64,000 nt of DNA, from NCBI GenBank assembly GCA_963662245.2, contig CAXXVQ010000002.1, positions 1-64,000 of the forward strand. Reading direction: 5' to 3'. The position numbers were made by a program, and so were the translations under genes. The DNA comes from JAFGVL01 sp963662245 (GTDB lineage: Bacteria > Bacteroidota > Bacteroidia > Bacteroidales > Paludibacteraceae). The notes beneath the pieces are model-generated. The model did not search any database. It was given only the letters and a program-made list of their open reading frames with translations, and had not been told where the DNA came from. Below, in pieces: positions 45,092 through 54,544 of this stretch. Numbering within the stretch: the stretch's first letter is position 1; each line of letters starts with the position of its first letter.

Positions 45092-45631
45092 TTATTCTGC
45101 TGCTGGAGCTTCTTCAGTTGCTTCAGTAGTTTCTTCTACTGGAGCTTCTTCTTCAGCTACTGCTTCAACTGCTTCTAATTTCTTTTTAGCAACTTCAGCT
45201 GCTTTTGCTTTGTTTTTCTCAACCTCAGCATCTAAAGCTTTTTTCATTTCAGCTTTTGCTGCTGCATCAAGTTTATCTTTTGCTGATTTAACAGATGCAT
45301 CTTTTGAAGATTTCCAAGCTTCAAATCTTTTTTGAGCTTCAGCTTCATCAAAAGCACCTTTTTTCACACCACCTAATAAGTGTTTCATCATATATACACC
45401 TTCGTCAGAAAGGATATTACGAACAGTATCAGTTGGTTGAGCACCACTCATAACCCATTTTACAGCTTTATCAAAGTTTAAAACTACAGTTGCTGGGTTA
45501 GTGTTAGGGTTGTAAGAACCAAGTCTTTCAACAAATTTACCATCACGAGGTGCGCATACATCAGCTATCACAATGTGATAGTAAGCATAATTTTTGCGAC
45601 CATGTCTTTGCAATCTAATTTTAGTTGCCAT
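45092..45631 (-). CDS. rpsP: 30S ribosomal protein S16
   Basis: The first 85 residues are the S16 core (MATKIRLQRHGRKNYAYYHIVIADVCAPRDGKFVERLGSYNP ... FDKAVKWVMSGAQPTDTVRNIL). The remaining 90 residues form a Lys/Ala/Glu-rich tail, helical and low in complexity (EVEKNKAKAAEVAKKKLEAV), common in Bacteroidota S16. The tail raises the length from about 85 to 179 residues. The gene is monocistronic. Confidence 0.93.
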   Translation of the reverse strand: MATKIRLQRHGRKNYAYYHIVIADVCAPRDGKFVERLGSYNPNTNPATVVLNFDKAVKWVMSGAQPTDTVRNILSDEGVYMMKHLLGGVKKGAFDEAEAQKRFEAWKSSKDASVKSAKDKLDAAAKAEMKKALDAEVEKNKAKAAEVAKKKLEAVEAVAEEEAPVEETTEATEEAPAAE

Positions 45632-45756
45632 TTTTTATTAATTTATTTAGTTAGACATATTGCTTTTACCCGAAAAGCGGGTGCAAAGATATCTATAATT
45701 TTCTGAACATGAAATATTTCTAGAAATCTTTTACATAACTAAATCGGAATTATTCC

Positions 45757-45785
45757 TTGAAATTTTATTAATTATTGTATTTTTG
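45757..45785 (+). promoter_or_regulatory. Bacteroidota promoter of rfbB
   Basis: TTGA at 45757 and TATTTTTG at 45778-45785, spaced by about 18 bases, fit the -33 and -7 boxes of the phylum's primary sigma factor. Confidence 0.5.
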
Positions 45786-45794
45786 CTGCTCAAA

Positions 45795-46865
45795 ATGAAA
45801 AATCAAAAGATGAAAAAACGAATTTTAATCACTGGGGGAGCTGGATTCATCGGCTCACATGTTGTAAGACTTTTTGTTAATAAATATCCTGAATATGACA
45901 TCGTTAATCTTGATGCTCTAACATATGCAGGAAACTTAGAAAACTTAAAAGATGTTGATACAAAACCAAACTATAGTTTCGTAAAAATCGACATTACAGA
46001 TGAAGCTGCTATTAATAATTTATTTGCAGAACAACAATTCGATGGAGTTATCCACTTAGCTGCAGAATCTCATGTAGACCGTTCTATCAAAGATCCATTG
46101 GCTTTTATTCGCACAAATATTATCGGAACAGTAAATCTTTTAAATGCAGCAAGACAACAATGGGCTGGCAACTATGAAGGTAAAAGATTCTACCACATCT
46201 CTACTGATGAAGTATACGGTTCTTTAGGTAAAGAAGGTATGTTCGTTGAAACAACCCCTTATGACCCTCGCAGTCCTTATTCTTCTTCAAAGGCAAGTTC
46301 AGATATGCTTGTAAGAGCTTATTTCCACACATACAATTTACCTGTTGTAATATCTAATTGCTCTAATAATTATGGTGCAAATCAGTTTCCTGAGAAACTA
46401 ATTCCATTAGCAATCAACAATATCAAAAACAACAGACCTATTCCAATTTATGGCAAAGGTGAAAATATCAGAGACTGGTTATGGGTTAATGATCATGCTC
46501 GTGCTATTGATGTAATTTACCATGAGGCTGCATTAGGTGAAACATATAACATTGGTGGAATTAACGAGTGGACAAACATTGACTTAATTCACAAACTTTG
46601 TGAGATTATGGATAATAAACTTAACCGTAATGCCGGAGACTCTGCTAAATTAATCACATTTGTTACTGATCGTGCCGGACATGATTTAAGATATGCTATC
46701 GATTCTTCAAAACTTCAAAAGGAATTAGGATGGACTCCTTCCCTACAATTTGAAGAAGGTCTTGAAAAAACTGTAGATTGGTATTTAGAAAATGAAGCAT
46801 GGTTAACTAACATTACTTCTGGAGACTATCAAAACTACTACGACAAACAATACTCAAATAGATAA
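45795..46865 (+). CDS. rfbB: dTDP-glucose 4,6-dehydratase RfbB
   Basis: This short-chain dehydrogenase makes dTDP-4-keto-6-deoxyglucose for surface sugars. The product of about 356 residues starts at ATG 45795; ATG 45810 is an alternative. It has the Rossmann motif ITGGAGFIGSHVVR, the THR segment HISTDEVYGSLG, the YxxxK pair in SPYSSSKASSDM and the substrate loop NYGANQFPEKLIPL. It is monocistronic here, followed by a terminator; the other rfb genes are elsewhere. Confidence 0.93.
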   Translation: MKNQKMKKRILITGGAGFIGSHVVRLFVNKYPEYDIVNLDALTYAGNLENLKDVDTKPNYSFVKIDITDEAAINNLFAEQQFDGVIHLAAESHVDRSIKDPLAFIRTNIIGTVNLLNAARQQWAGNYEGKRFYHISTDEVYGSLGKEGMFVETTPYDPRSPYSSSKASSDMLVRAYFHTYNLPVVISNCSNNYGANQFPEKLIPLAINNIKNNRPIPIYGKGENIRDWLWVNDHARAIDVIYHEAALGETYNIGGINEWTNIDLIHKLCEIMDNKLNRNAGDSAKLITFVTDRAGHDLRYAIDSSKLQKELGWTPSLQFEEGLEKTVDWYLENEAWLTNITSGDYQNYYDKQYSNR

Positions 46866-46890
46866 GAGATATAATATTGATAAAATAAAA

Positions 46891-46919
46891 AAAGCTTAGC
46901 AGAAAATCTGCTAAGCTTT
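46891..46919. terminator. bidirectional terminator
   Basis: AAAGCTTAGCAGA (46891-46903) pairs with TCTGCTAAGCTTT (46907-46919) with a three-base loop, between convergent rfbB and the DUF4270 gene. Confidence 0.88.
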
Positions 46920-46947
46920 TTTATTATCTATTAGTTCTAATAAATCA

Positions 46948-48237
46948 TTAATATGATGTTAATACCACATCTAATTTAAGTGGACTTGTATTACCCTTTG
47001 ATTTAAACTTAGCAGCTACTAAATCATAATTAATATCGTATGTTGTTGAATATGTTACCGGAATCAACACCATTTCGTCTTCAACAACACCATTCTTAAT
47101 TGCCTGAGGTAAATATGCTTGCATATCAAATGTATATGACATATTAACCGTATCACGGCTAGCAATCATGCGACTTTTGGTATTAACCGTAATTGTTCCT
47201 TGATAACAATTATCAACATCATCTTTTCTCACCATCATTAAACAAGCAGGAGGATTGATATATGTACTATCAGACAACTTTAATGTCATCTGTGCATAAG
47301 AAACAGCAAGTTTTTTATTGTTCTTATCGTAAAGCAGATTATCCTTTACAGTAATTCCAAACTTTTCTTTAATTCTATCTACCGGAATTTCTATTTCTGG
47401 TCTTTTACCGGCAGGACCAACTAAATAAAAAGAAGAATCATTTACAGGAACATTACCAGCAGCTCCAAAATTATTTACTATTTGATTAACTCTTTTCACT
47501 TCTTTGGAAGAAACAAATGCTACCGTTTGTAATAAATCTGTACCTCCTGCATTTTGATATCCATATTGAACAGCTAACTCCATTTTGGTAACAGATAACA
47601 CGACATTCCCCGATTCAGCAGTGACATAAACCCCTTTAAAGAAACTTATAAAATCACTTTTATTTTGGAATGTAGATGGATTCGATTTTAACTCAGCAAA
47701 AAATTCATTACATAAAACTGTGTCTAAATCTATTGTAATTAAACTATCAGTGTGTGATTCTTTTGCAGAAAAGGTAATACTACCAATCTTTCTAGATTTA
47801 TTTGAATACGAATAATCAGTTCGGTAAGTTTCACTTTGTTTAAGGCTATCATATAACTGATACACATCTAGAGTAACCAAAGAGTCAAGATTTGCATGAA
47901 GTGAATCATATACAATATTTAGAATTAATGATGTACTATCAACATTATCTGGTAGATTTATCGCAGCCGGATTAAACTGAGTTAAAATAGAAGCTGAAGT
48001 TTCTCCAAACAAATCGTCAGTATATTTACCTAAAAGGAATGTATTTGCCGAATTTTTTGAAATAACACCTCCTAAGATATCTGCAGTCTGAGAATTTAAA
48101 AGAATTGTATCTGCATACGCAGCAATATCGTCACTAGAAGGTCTAACTGTGTTATCAAAGTTTAAATCATCGTCATTACAAGAATAAACGATAAAGCCCA
48201 AAAGTAGAAGAAGGCTAAGTTTAGTTATTAGTCTCAC
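46948..48237 (-). CDS. DUF4270 outer-surface lipoprotein
   Basis: This 429-residue protein has a lipoprotein signal peptide (LLLLLGFIVYSCNDDD, lipidated Cys at about residue 20) and a beta-rich mature part with the DUF4270 layout. The Asp-rich residues after the Cys fit export to the outer leaflet. The family's function is unknown. It lies 24 bases after the GT5-like gene on the same strand, an arrangement known in Bacteroidota. Confidence 0.85.
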   Translation of the reverse strand: MRLITKLSLLLLLGFIVYSCNDDDLNFDNTVRPSSDDIAAYADTILLNSQTADILGGVISKNSANTFLLGKYTDDLFGETSASILTQFNPAAINLPDNVDSTSLILNIVYDSLHANLDSLVTLDVYQLYDSLKQSETYRTDYSYSNKSRKIGSITFSAKESHTDSLITIDLDTVLCNEFFAELKSNPSTFQNKSDFISFFKGVYVTAESGNVVLSVTKMELAVQYGYQNAGGTDLLQTVAFVSSKEVKRVNQIVNNFGAAGNVPVNDSSFYLVGPAGKRPEIEIPVDRIKEKFGITVKDNLLYDKNNKKLAVSYAQMTLKLSDSTYINPPACLMMVRKDDVDNCYQGTITVNTKSRMIASRDTVNMSYTFDMQAYLPQAIKNGVVEDEMVLIPVTYSTTYDINYDLVAAKFKSKGNTSPLKLDVVLTSY

Positions 48238-48261
48238 AAGAACTGTTTTTATATTATTTAT

Positions 48262-49077
48262 CTATTTAAATAAACTATCGTAAAAGTCAAGATACGAATC
48301 AACATAGTTCTCTTTGTCAGTGCATTCTAGCATTGGGATCTTTTTATCTTCAATGTGTTTCTTAATCTCACTAGAAACTCCATCATGAGTAACAATAACT
48401 CCATCAGAGAAATCAAGAGCTAATTTTGTCACAGAATCATAGTTTACATCAGAACCATTTAATGATTTCAAATCAGTTTTCTCAACACCATCAATCACAA
48501 GCTTATCACTAAAACTTGGATTAAAGTTGTTTTTAAAACCATTGTCATAAATTGAAAATACCACTTTTGCATCTTTAAAGAATGGATCTTCATTAAATGC
48601 TTTTTTGATATACAAAGGAGCTAATGAAGTCATCCAACCATGACAGTGAATAACATCAGGAGTCCAACGCAACTTTTTAACTGTTTCGATAACCCCACGA
48701 ACAAAGAAAATACTACGCTCGTCGTTATCATCAAACTCTGCGCCATTTTCATCTTCTACAGTAAATTTTCTTTGAAAAAAATCATCATTATCGATAAAAT
48801 ACACCTGCATGCGTGCAGATTGAATCGATGCTACTTTGATAATTAGGGGGTGATCTGTATCATCAATGATAAGATTCATACCAGAAAGGCGAATAACCTC
48901 ATGAAGCTGATTTCTTCTCTCATTAATACAACCAAAACGCGGCATGAATGCGCGCATTTCTCTTCCTTTTTCTTGAATTGCTTGAGGTAAGTTACGACAA
49001 ATACTTGAAATGTCTGATTCAGGCAAGTACGGGGTAATTTCTTGCGAAATAAATAAAATTTTTGAAGCTTCTTCCAT
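48262..49077 (-). CDS. GT5-type glycogen/starch synthase N-terminal domain protein
   Basis: The 271 residues match the N-terminal half of glycogen synthase: ILFISQEITPYLPESDISSICRNLPQAI with the ADP-glucose-binding turn altered, FMPRFGCINERRN, and the CHGWMTSLAPLYI segment. The C-terminal GT-B domain is missing, as in the standalone short versions found next to panC in many Bacteroidota. It probably has a regulatory or altered catalytic role. It is divergent from panC. Confidence 0.8.
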   Translation of the reverse strand: MEEASKILFISQEITPYLPESDISSICRNLPQAIQEKGREMRAFMPRFGCINERRNQLHEVIRLSGMNLIIDDTDHPLIIKVASIQSARMQVYFIDNDDFFQRKFTVEDENGAEFDDNDERSIFFVRGVIETVKKLRWTPDVIHCHGWMTSLAPLYIKKAFNEDPFFKDAKVVFSIYDNGFKNNFNPSFSDKLVIDGVEKTDLKSLNGSDVNYDSVTKLALDFSDGVIVTHDGVSSEIKKHIEDKKIPMLECTDKENYVDSYLDFYDSLFK

Positions 49078-49309
49078 TCCGAAAATAGTTCTCTTTTGAT
49101 ATAAATAGTATAAGAAATAAGATTTGCAAAGATATAAAAAAAAATCTTGACATTAGCAACAAAAACGGCTATTTATCAATAGAAGAGAGCATTCCACAGG
49201 TATTTTAACATAAATAGCAAAACTAAATAATGAGCTGTTAAATTTTAACGCTAATTTAAATCCGTTGTTTTTTATTTTTTAGTTCTTTTGCATCACAAAA
49301 TTTGATCAA

Positions 49310-50161
49310 ATGATTATTTACAAAACAGTAACTGAGTTACAACAAAAAATCTCCGATTTAAAAGCACAAAACAAATCTATTGGATTTGTACCTACTATGG
49401 GTGCCTTGCATGACGGACATCTTAGTTTAATTAAAAAATGCAAAGCAGAAAATGATATCTGTGTGGTTAGCATATTTGTAAATCCGACTCAATTCAACAA
49501 TAAAGAAGATCTAGCCAAATACCCTAGAACACTTAATAGAGATGCAAAAAAGCTTGAAACAGCAAATTGCGACTTCATCTTTGCACCTTCAGAATCAGAT
49601 ATTTACTCTAATCAAGAAATGACTGACACCTTCAGCTTTGATTTTAATGGACTAGATACAGTTATGGAGGGAAAACACCGTCCGGGACATTTCAATGGCG
49701 TTGTTCAAATTGTTAGCAAACTATTTGATTATGTGCAACCTAACAATGCTTATTTCGGAGAAAAAGACTTCCAACAAGTAGCTATTATCCACCATATGAC
49801 AAAAATCATGAACTACCCCGTCAACATAGTTTCATGCCCTATTATTAGAGAAGAAAGCGGTTTGGCTATGAGTAGTAGAAATGAACTATTAAGCACAGAT
49901 GAGCGTAAAATTGCTGTTGGTATATCAAAAGTCTTAAATGAAAGTCGTACCTTTGTGGGCGCAAAATCACCTATGGATGTTAACAATTGGGTTTGTGAAC
50001 AAATTAACGCTATAAGTGGTTTAAAAGTTGAGTACTTTGAGATTGTAAACGGATATACTCTGCAAACAGTTGAAAAGTGGGAGGAAACTGAATACATCGT
50101 AGGGTGCATTACTGTTTATTGTGGAAGTGTCAGATTAATTGACAACATCCAATACAAGTAA
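49310..50161 (+). CDS. panC: pantothenate synthetase PanC
   Basis: PanC joins pantoate and beta-alanine with ATP. The 283 residues include the HIGH-type segment GFVPTMGALHDGHLSLI, NPTQFNNKEDLAKYPRT, the pantoate-binding GKHRPGHFNGVVQIVSKLF, and FGEKDFQQV. It lies 23 bases before panD, giving a two-gene pantothenate operon. TTTG boxes near 49260-49295 are consistent with a standard Bacteroidota promoter. Confidence 0.95.
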   Translation: MIIYKTVTELQQKISDLKAQNKSIGFVPTMGALHDGHLSLIKKCKAENDICVVSIFVNPTQFNNKEDLAKYPRTLNRDAKKLETANCDFIFAPSESDIYSNQEMTDTFSFDFNGLDTVMEGKHRPGHFNGVVQIVSKLFDYVQPNNAYFGEKDFQQVAIIHHMTKIMNYPVNIVSCPIIREESGLAMSSRNELLSTDERKIAVGISKVLNESRTFVGAKSPMDVNNWVCEQINAISGLKVEYFEIVNGYTLQTVEKWEETEYIVGCITVYCGSVRLIDNIQYK

Positions 50162-50184
50162 ATCGTTTTTTTATTTTTTTAGAT

Positions 50185-50535
50185 ATGCTTATTCAAGTTG
50201 TAAAGTCAAAAATTCACCGCGTAACTGTAACTGAGGCGAATTTAAATTACATTGGCAGCATTACCATTGATGAAGATTTAATGGACGCTGCAAATATAAT
50301 TGCTAATGAAAAAGTTCAAGTTGTAAATAACAACAATGGCGAAAGAATTGAGACTTATGTTATTAAAGGAGAACGAGGTAGCGGTCAAATTTGCTTAAAT
50401 GGTGCTGCTGCTCATAAATTTTCTCCAGGAGACATCGTTATTATCATGTCTTATGCTCAAATGGATTTCGAAGAAGCTAAGCAATTTCAGCCTAGCGTTG
50501 TTTTTCCGGACACAAGTACAAATCAAATTATCTGA
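50185..50535 (+). CDS. panD: aspartate 1-decarboxylase PanD
   Basis: PanD makes beta-alanine for pantothenate. The 116-residue proenzyme self-cleaves between Gly24 and Ser25 in NYIGSITIDEDLM to give the pyruvoyl group. The ERIETYVIKGERGSGQICLNGAAAH segment completes the fold. Its place after panC confirms the assignment. Confidence 0.95.
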   Translation: MLIQVVKSKIHRVTVTEANLNYIGSITIDEDLMDAANIIANEKVQVVNNNNGERIETYVIKGERGSGQICLNGAAAHKFSPGDIVIIMSYAQMDFEEAKQFQPSVVFPDTSTNQII

Positions 50536-50540
50536 TAACA

Positions 50541-50570
50541 AAAAAGACTCACTTTACAGTGAGTCTTTTT
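50541..50570. terminator. bidirectional terminator
   Basis: AAAAAGACTCACT (50541-50553) pairs with AGTGAGTCTTTTT (50558-50570), between convergent panD and yggS. Confidence 0.88.
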
Positions 50571-50590
50571 TTGTTTTATATAAAGTTAAA

Positions 50591-51259
50591 TTAATACAAT
50601 CTTGGTCCAAAGATAGCACTTCCTACTCTAACAAGCGTTGCCCCCTTTTCTATTGCAATTGGGTAATCACCGGACATTCCCATAGAAATCTCCTTAAACT
50701 TATCATCATCAGAAAAGTAATCTTGTTTCAGTTTATCAAATAAGCATTTTAGAGATGAAAACTCTTTTCGTATTTGTTGCTCATCGTCAGTATTAGTCGC
50801 CATACCCATTAAGCCACAAATATTTACAAACTGAAGTTTTTCTAAAATACCATTTTCAAACAAAGCCTTTAACTCATTTGAACTAAATCCAAATTTTGTT
50901 TCCTCTTCGGCAATATGAACTTGTAAAAGACAATTAACTGAAACACTTGTTTTCACCGCTTGTTTCTCAATCTCAAGCAAAAGTTTCTCTGAGTCAACCC
51001 CATGAATCAAAGACACAAATGACACAATATACTTTATCTTATTTGTCTGTAAATGACCGATAAAATGCCATTCAATATCCTTAGGCAGCAGTTCATACTT
51101 TTCTGACATCTCCTGCACTTTACTCTCACCAAATATTCGTTGTCCGGCATCATATGCCTCCTGCAAAGCTTCTACTGGATGATACTTTGACACGCAGACT
51201 AACTTGACATGAGCTGGCAGTTGTTGCTTAATAAATTGTATATTTCCGGCTATTGACAT
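50591..51259 (-). CDS. yggS: PLP homeostasis protein YggS
   Basis: The 222-residue PLP-binding barrel without known enzyme activity keeps free PLP and amino-acid pools in balance. The PLP Lys is in LVCVSKYHPVEAL (about residue 26). FGESKVQE, EWHFIGHLQTNK, SMGMSGDYPIAIEKGATLVRVGSAIFG are its family signatures. It starts four bases from the DUF4494 gene end, an operon. Confidence 0.9.
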   Translation of the reverse strand: MSIAGNIQFIKQQLPAHVKLVCVSKYHPVEALQEAYDAGQRIFGESKVQEMSEKYELLPKDIEWHFIGHLQTNKIKYIVSFVSLIHGVDSEKLLLEIEKQAVKTSVSVNCLLQVHIAEEETKFGFSSNELKALFENGILEKLQFVNICGLMGMATNTDDEQQIRKEFSSLKCLFDKLKQDYFSDDDKFKEISMGMSGDYPIAIEKGATLVRVGSAIFGPRLY

Positions 51260-51262
51260 TTA

Positions 51263-51733
51263 TTAAAAAGCTGGAGCTTCGACAGCCGTTACGCTATCAA
51301 CCGGAGCATATTGATATACATCCATGATAAGGGTTTCTGTAATTGAAGCTACTTCATAATCAGCAAGTGTGGTTTTTAGTCCTTCAAGTAAGTTATCCAA
51401 AGCAGCTTTCATATCTGCAGCTTTTACATACATGAAACTAGGCACTTTTTTCTCTACACCTTTTTCTTCATCAAGGCTCACAAACATTACTTTGCACTTA
51501 TACCATTTGTCAGCAGATTCATCATCACAATCAAACATCTCAGCAATTTTCACACGCTTAATGTTTGCCAACAAGAAATCGCCACTAATAAAAGGCTTCA
51601 TTTCTGCGGTAATTCTTGCTTCTGCCTCTGTAAAAGACATTGCATCAACTAAATATGACTCACCTACGGTTTTGATAATTCCATCGTCTCCAGTCTTATC
51701 AAACTTGATTTTACATTCGAACCAGCTATACAT
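51263..51733 (-). CDS. DUF4494 protein
   Basis: The 156-residue protein begins WFECKIKFDKTGDDGIIKTVGESYLVDAMSFTEAEARI and repeats the theme in its second half (KWYKCKVMFVSLDEEKGVEKKVPSFMYVKAADMKAA), so it is built of two similar beta-alpha units. This is the DUF4494 layout, found only in Bacteroidota and of unknown function. It precedes yggS by three bases. Confidence 0.85.
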   Translation of the reverse strand: MYSWFECKIKFDKTGDDGIIKTVGESYLVDAMSFTEAEARITAEMKPFISGDFLLANIKRVKIAEMFDCDDESADKWYKCKVMFVSLDEEKGVEKKVPSFMYVKAADMKAALDNLLEGLKTTLADYEVASITETLIMDVYQYAPVDSVTAVEAPAF

Positions 51734-51825
51734 TTAATTCAGTTTTAATAATAAATTTTAGTAGCACAAAGATAATTAGTGGAGGTTCGAAATACAATTT
51801 TTCAAACATGAGTTTATCAACAAAA

Positions 51826-51849
51826 AGCCCCGAGTAAAAACTCAGGGCT
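51826..51849 (-). terminator. hairpin after the YqgE gene
   Basis: AGCCCCGAGT pairs with ACTCAGGGCT with one mismatch, just beyond the YqgE stop on the minus strand. Confidence 0.5.
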
Positions 51850-51862
51850 AATATATTTTATT

Positions 51863-52453
51863 TTAGTTTAGTGATGGATTCTTAGGAAACTTCGTCCAAA
51901 CCTTATATTGTTCACCTAGCGACTCTAAGGACTCTTCCCACACTTTTTCATCCTCATTTCTCAGGACATCATCATCAGTAATATCGCCAACAAGCCAAGC
52001 ATTTTGTTTTATTTCAGCCATTAGTTGGCCTGCTTCCCAACCTGAATAGCCAAAGAAGAATTTTATCTTCCCCTCAACCAAACCTCCGGTATTGATATAA
52101 TCTTTCAACAAATCAAAGTCGCCATTTAAGTAAAGATTATCAGACACTTGCAAGCTTTCAGGTATTGACTCGAGTGTATGCAAATAAAACAAAGTTTCTA
52201 CAGCAACAGGCCCTCCTAAAAATACAGGAAGCTTTTGTTCGGTATGTAAATCCTCCATTAATTCAGACAAATCTATCTCCAATTCTTTATTTAATACCAA
52301 ACCCATACTACCTTTCTCTGTATGATCAATTAGATACACTACAGAACGCTGAAAGTATTTATCTTGAAGGAATGGTTCTGAAATAAGCACACAGCCTTTG
52401 CTAGGCATTACATTATTAAATTGAATCTTAAATATGTCACGATTAAACTTCAT
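51863..52453 (-). CDS. YqgE/AlgH-family protein (UPF0301)
   Basis: From ATG 52453 (MKFNRDIFKIQFNNVMPSKG) the product has about 196 residues; the ATG at 52489 adds twelve less conserved residues. The family signatures GCVLISEPFLQDKYFQRSVVYLI, GSMGLVLNKELEIDLSEL and FLGGPVAVETLFYLH are present, with FGYSGWEAGQLMAEI near the end. The function is not known; AlgH was linked to alginate control in Pseudomonas. It is divergent from ruvX. Confidence 0.88.
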   Translation of the reverse strand: MKFNRDIFKIQFNNVMPSKGCVLISEPFLQDKYFQRSVVYLIDHTEKGSMGLVLNKELEIDLSELMEDLHTEQKLPVFLGGPVAVETLFYLHTLESIPESLQVSDNLYLNGDFDLLKDYINTGGLVEGKIKFFFGYSGWEAGQLMAEIKQNAWLVGDITDDDVLRNEDEKVWEESLESLGEQYKVWTKFPKNPSLN

Positions 52454-52580
52454 AGCAACTATTTTCTCTTTAAAGATGGAAAGATACAAATATATATCTA
52501 CTTGTACAACTATAGCTAATTAGCACACCCAGCCCTATTAATCGAGTCTATCTAAATTTTTTACTATCAGCAGCTTTTTG

Positions 52581-52588
52581 TACTTTTG
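52581..52588 (+). promoter_or_regulatory. -7 element of ruvX
   Basis: TACTTTTG matches the TAnnTTTG box, 18 bases before the ruvX start codon. Confidence 0.5.
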
Positions 52589-52605
52589 CAAAAATTATTT
52601 TTTCA

Positions 52606-53025
52606 ATGGGACGAATAGTAGCAATAGATTTTGGGCAAAAACGCGTAGGCATAGCTGTCACTGATACGCTTCAAATGATTGCTAATGGTTTAACGACTGT
52701 CCCTACATCAACAATCTTTAATTTCCTTAAAGATTACATTTCAAAAGAACCTGTAGATAAATTTGTAGTAGGCTTACCGAAACAAATGGACTATACTGAT
52801 TCAGAATCAATGAAGTACATCACGCCTTTTGTAAATGGCCTTAGAAATAATTTCCCAAATCAAACTGTGCACTTATTTGACGAACGGTTTAGTTCTAAGC
52901 TAGCATCTAGAGCCATTGCTCAAAGTGGTATGAGCAAAAAAAACAGACAGGATAAAGCTTTGATTGACCAGGTAAGTGCGACAATCATTTTACAAGATTA
53001 TTTAGAAAGCAAACGATATTTATAA
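52606..53025 (+). CDS. ruvX: Holliday-junction resolvase-like protein RuvX
   Basis: This 139-residue RNase H-fold protein (YqgF) takes part in pre-16S rRNA processing and possibly recombination. VAIDFGQKRVGIAVTD holds the first catalytic Asp, VGLPKQMDYTDSES the central strand and VHLFDERFSS the Glu. DKALIDQVSATIIL contains the last Asp. It is followed by def after 24 bases. Confidence 0.92.
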   Translation: MGRIVAIDFGQKRVGIAVTDTLQMIANGLTTVPTSTIFNFLKDYISKEPVDKFVVGLPKQMDYTDSESMKYITPFVNGLRNNFPNQTVHLFDERFSSKLASRAIAQSGMSKKNRQDKALIDQVSATIILQDYLESKRYL

Positions 53026-53049
53026 CTCATTTATAACCAAACTCATATC

Positions 53050-53604
53050 ATGGTATATCCAATTTACATATACGGACATCCGGTACTTAGAAAAGTAGCT
53101 CAAGAAATTTCTCAAGATTTTGAAGATTTAGATCAGGTTATCGCAAACATGTGGGAAACAATGTACAAATCAGAAGATGGCATTGGCTTAGCTGCACCTC
53201 AAGTAGGAAAATCACTTAGACTTTTCGTAATTGACTTAACTGTACTAGCTGACGAAGACCCGAGCTTTGCTGATTTCAAAAAAGTATTTATCAACGCTAG
53301 AATTACTGAAAGATCAGGTGATGATGTTTCAAGAGATGAAGGCTGTTTAAGTATTCCCGGTATTAGTGAGAGAGTGACTCGCAAAGACAAAATCAAGATT
53401 AAGTATTTTGATGAAAACTTTATTGAGCACGAAGAAGAATATTCTGGTTTCCCTGCAAGAGTGATTCAACACGAATATGACCATACAGAAGGTCATATGT
53501 TTATTGATCACATATCTCCTATTCGCCGCCAATTAATCAAGAATAAACTTGTGGCAATGGCAAAAGGAAAAGTCAACTGTAGATACAAATTCAAGACTGC
53601 TTAA
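53050..53604 (+). CDS. def: peptide deformylase
   Basis: Removes the formyl group from new proteins. The 184 residues contain all three motifs: GIGLAAPQVG (about 46-55), DEGCLSIPG with the metal Cys, and VIQHEYDHTEGHMF with the two metal His and the catalytic Glu. It is in an operon with ruvX. Confidence 0.95.
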   Translation: MVYPIYIYGHPVLRKVAQEISQDFEDLDQVIANMWETMYKSEDGIGLAAPQVGKSLRLFVIDLTVLADEDPSFADFKKVFINARITERSGDDVSRDEGCLSIPGISERVTRKDKIKIKYFDENFIEHEEEYSGFPARVIQHEYDHTEGHMFIDHISPIRRQLIKNKLVAMAKGKVNCRYKFKTA

Positions 53605-53612
53605 AACACAAG

Positions 53613-53640
53613 AGGCGCTCAAAAATGAGTGCCTTTTTTA
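53613..53640 (+). terminator. terminator after def
   Basis: AGGCGCTCA pairs with TGAGTGCCT with one wobble, followed by a T tract, just past the def stop. Confidence 0.7.
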
Positions 53641-53652
53641 TTTTTATAGTAC

Positions 53653-53665
53653 GGTGCGCTACACC
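53653..53665. repeat. GGTGCGCTNCACC-type short repeat
   Basis: GGTGCGCTACACC, preceded by GTAC, belongs to the same family as sites at 60123, 60173, 61503 and 61554. It lies in the spacer between def and the ABC ATPase gene. Confidence 0.6.
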
Positions 53666-53757
53666 TTTTGTTTATAATTACTCTTTAGCTACAAATAGGA
53701 CGCTGCTACACAGCTAAAAGGCACAGAGTGCCGTTCTATTGAAATCTATTTTTCTAC

Positions 53758-54534
53758 TTAAATATGTGGGACGCAAATACACCTATTCACATTACCATTA
53801 AGCCGCATTACTTGAATTGCCGTTCCATACATTTCTTTCAAACATTCCTCAGTAAGTACCTCTGAAGTTAAGCCTTGTTTATACAAGTTTCCTTTAAAAA
53901 ACGCGATAGACTTTTGCTTGCACATAAATGCATGGTCGGGAGAATGTGTTGCCATTAAAATCCCCAAAGAATCTTTCTTCAGCTCATTTATTTGCTTTAT
54001 CACCTTTATCTGATTTCCAAAATCAAGACTTGATGTGGGTTCATCCATAATCATAAATGAAGGCTGCTGAGCCAAAGCTCTCGCAATAATCACCATTTGT
54101 CGTTCACCACCACTAATTTCAGTAAATAACTTATTCTTTAAAGATGATATCCCTAGCATTTCAAGACATTCCTCAGCCAAAAGTTTATCCTTTTTTGATG
54201 GAGAACCCAATAAACCTAAATGAGCTGTACGCCCCATCAACACAACATCAATAACCTTAAAAGCAAATGGTACATTGTGATATTGAGGTACATAAGCTAT
54301 TTTCTTGGCAAATTCTTTTCTATTCCATTTGCTCACATCTTTTCCGTTCAATAATATTCTACCAGAAATAAGTGGCAAAAGACCTAATATGCTCTTAAAA
54401 AAGGTACTTTTACCTACTCCGTTAGGACCAAGCAAACTATACACCTCATTCCCGGTAAATTCTAAATTCATATCCTTTAGAACCACATTCTTGTGATAGC
54501 CCATTGTGGCATTATCTATAACTAAGTTTGTCAT
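53758..54534 (-). CDS. FepC-type ABC transporter ATPase
   Basis: The 258-residue ATPase has Walker A LGPNGVGKSTFF (about 34-45), the Q-loop in YVPQYHNVPF, signature EISGGERQMVIIA and Walker B FMIMDEPTSSLD. The family drives uptake of ferric siderophores, haem, cobalamin or other metal complexes. It follows the FecCD permease gene by ten bases. No periplasmic binding-protein gene is in the window. Confidence 0.9.
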   Translation of the reverse strand: MTNLVIDNATMGYHKNVVLKDMNLEFTGNEVYSLLGPNGVGKSTFFKSILGLLPLISGRILLNGKDVSKWNRKEFAKKIAYVPQYHNVPFAFKVIDVVLMGRTAHLGLLGSPSKKDKLLAEECLEMLGISSLKNKLFTEISGGERQMVIIARALAQQPSFMIMDEPTSSLDFGNQIKVIKQINELKKDSLGILMATHSPDHAFMCKQKSIAFFKGNLYKQGLTSEVLTEECLKEMYGTAIQVMRLNGNVNRCICVPHI

Positions 54535-54544
54535 AAACGAAAGA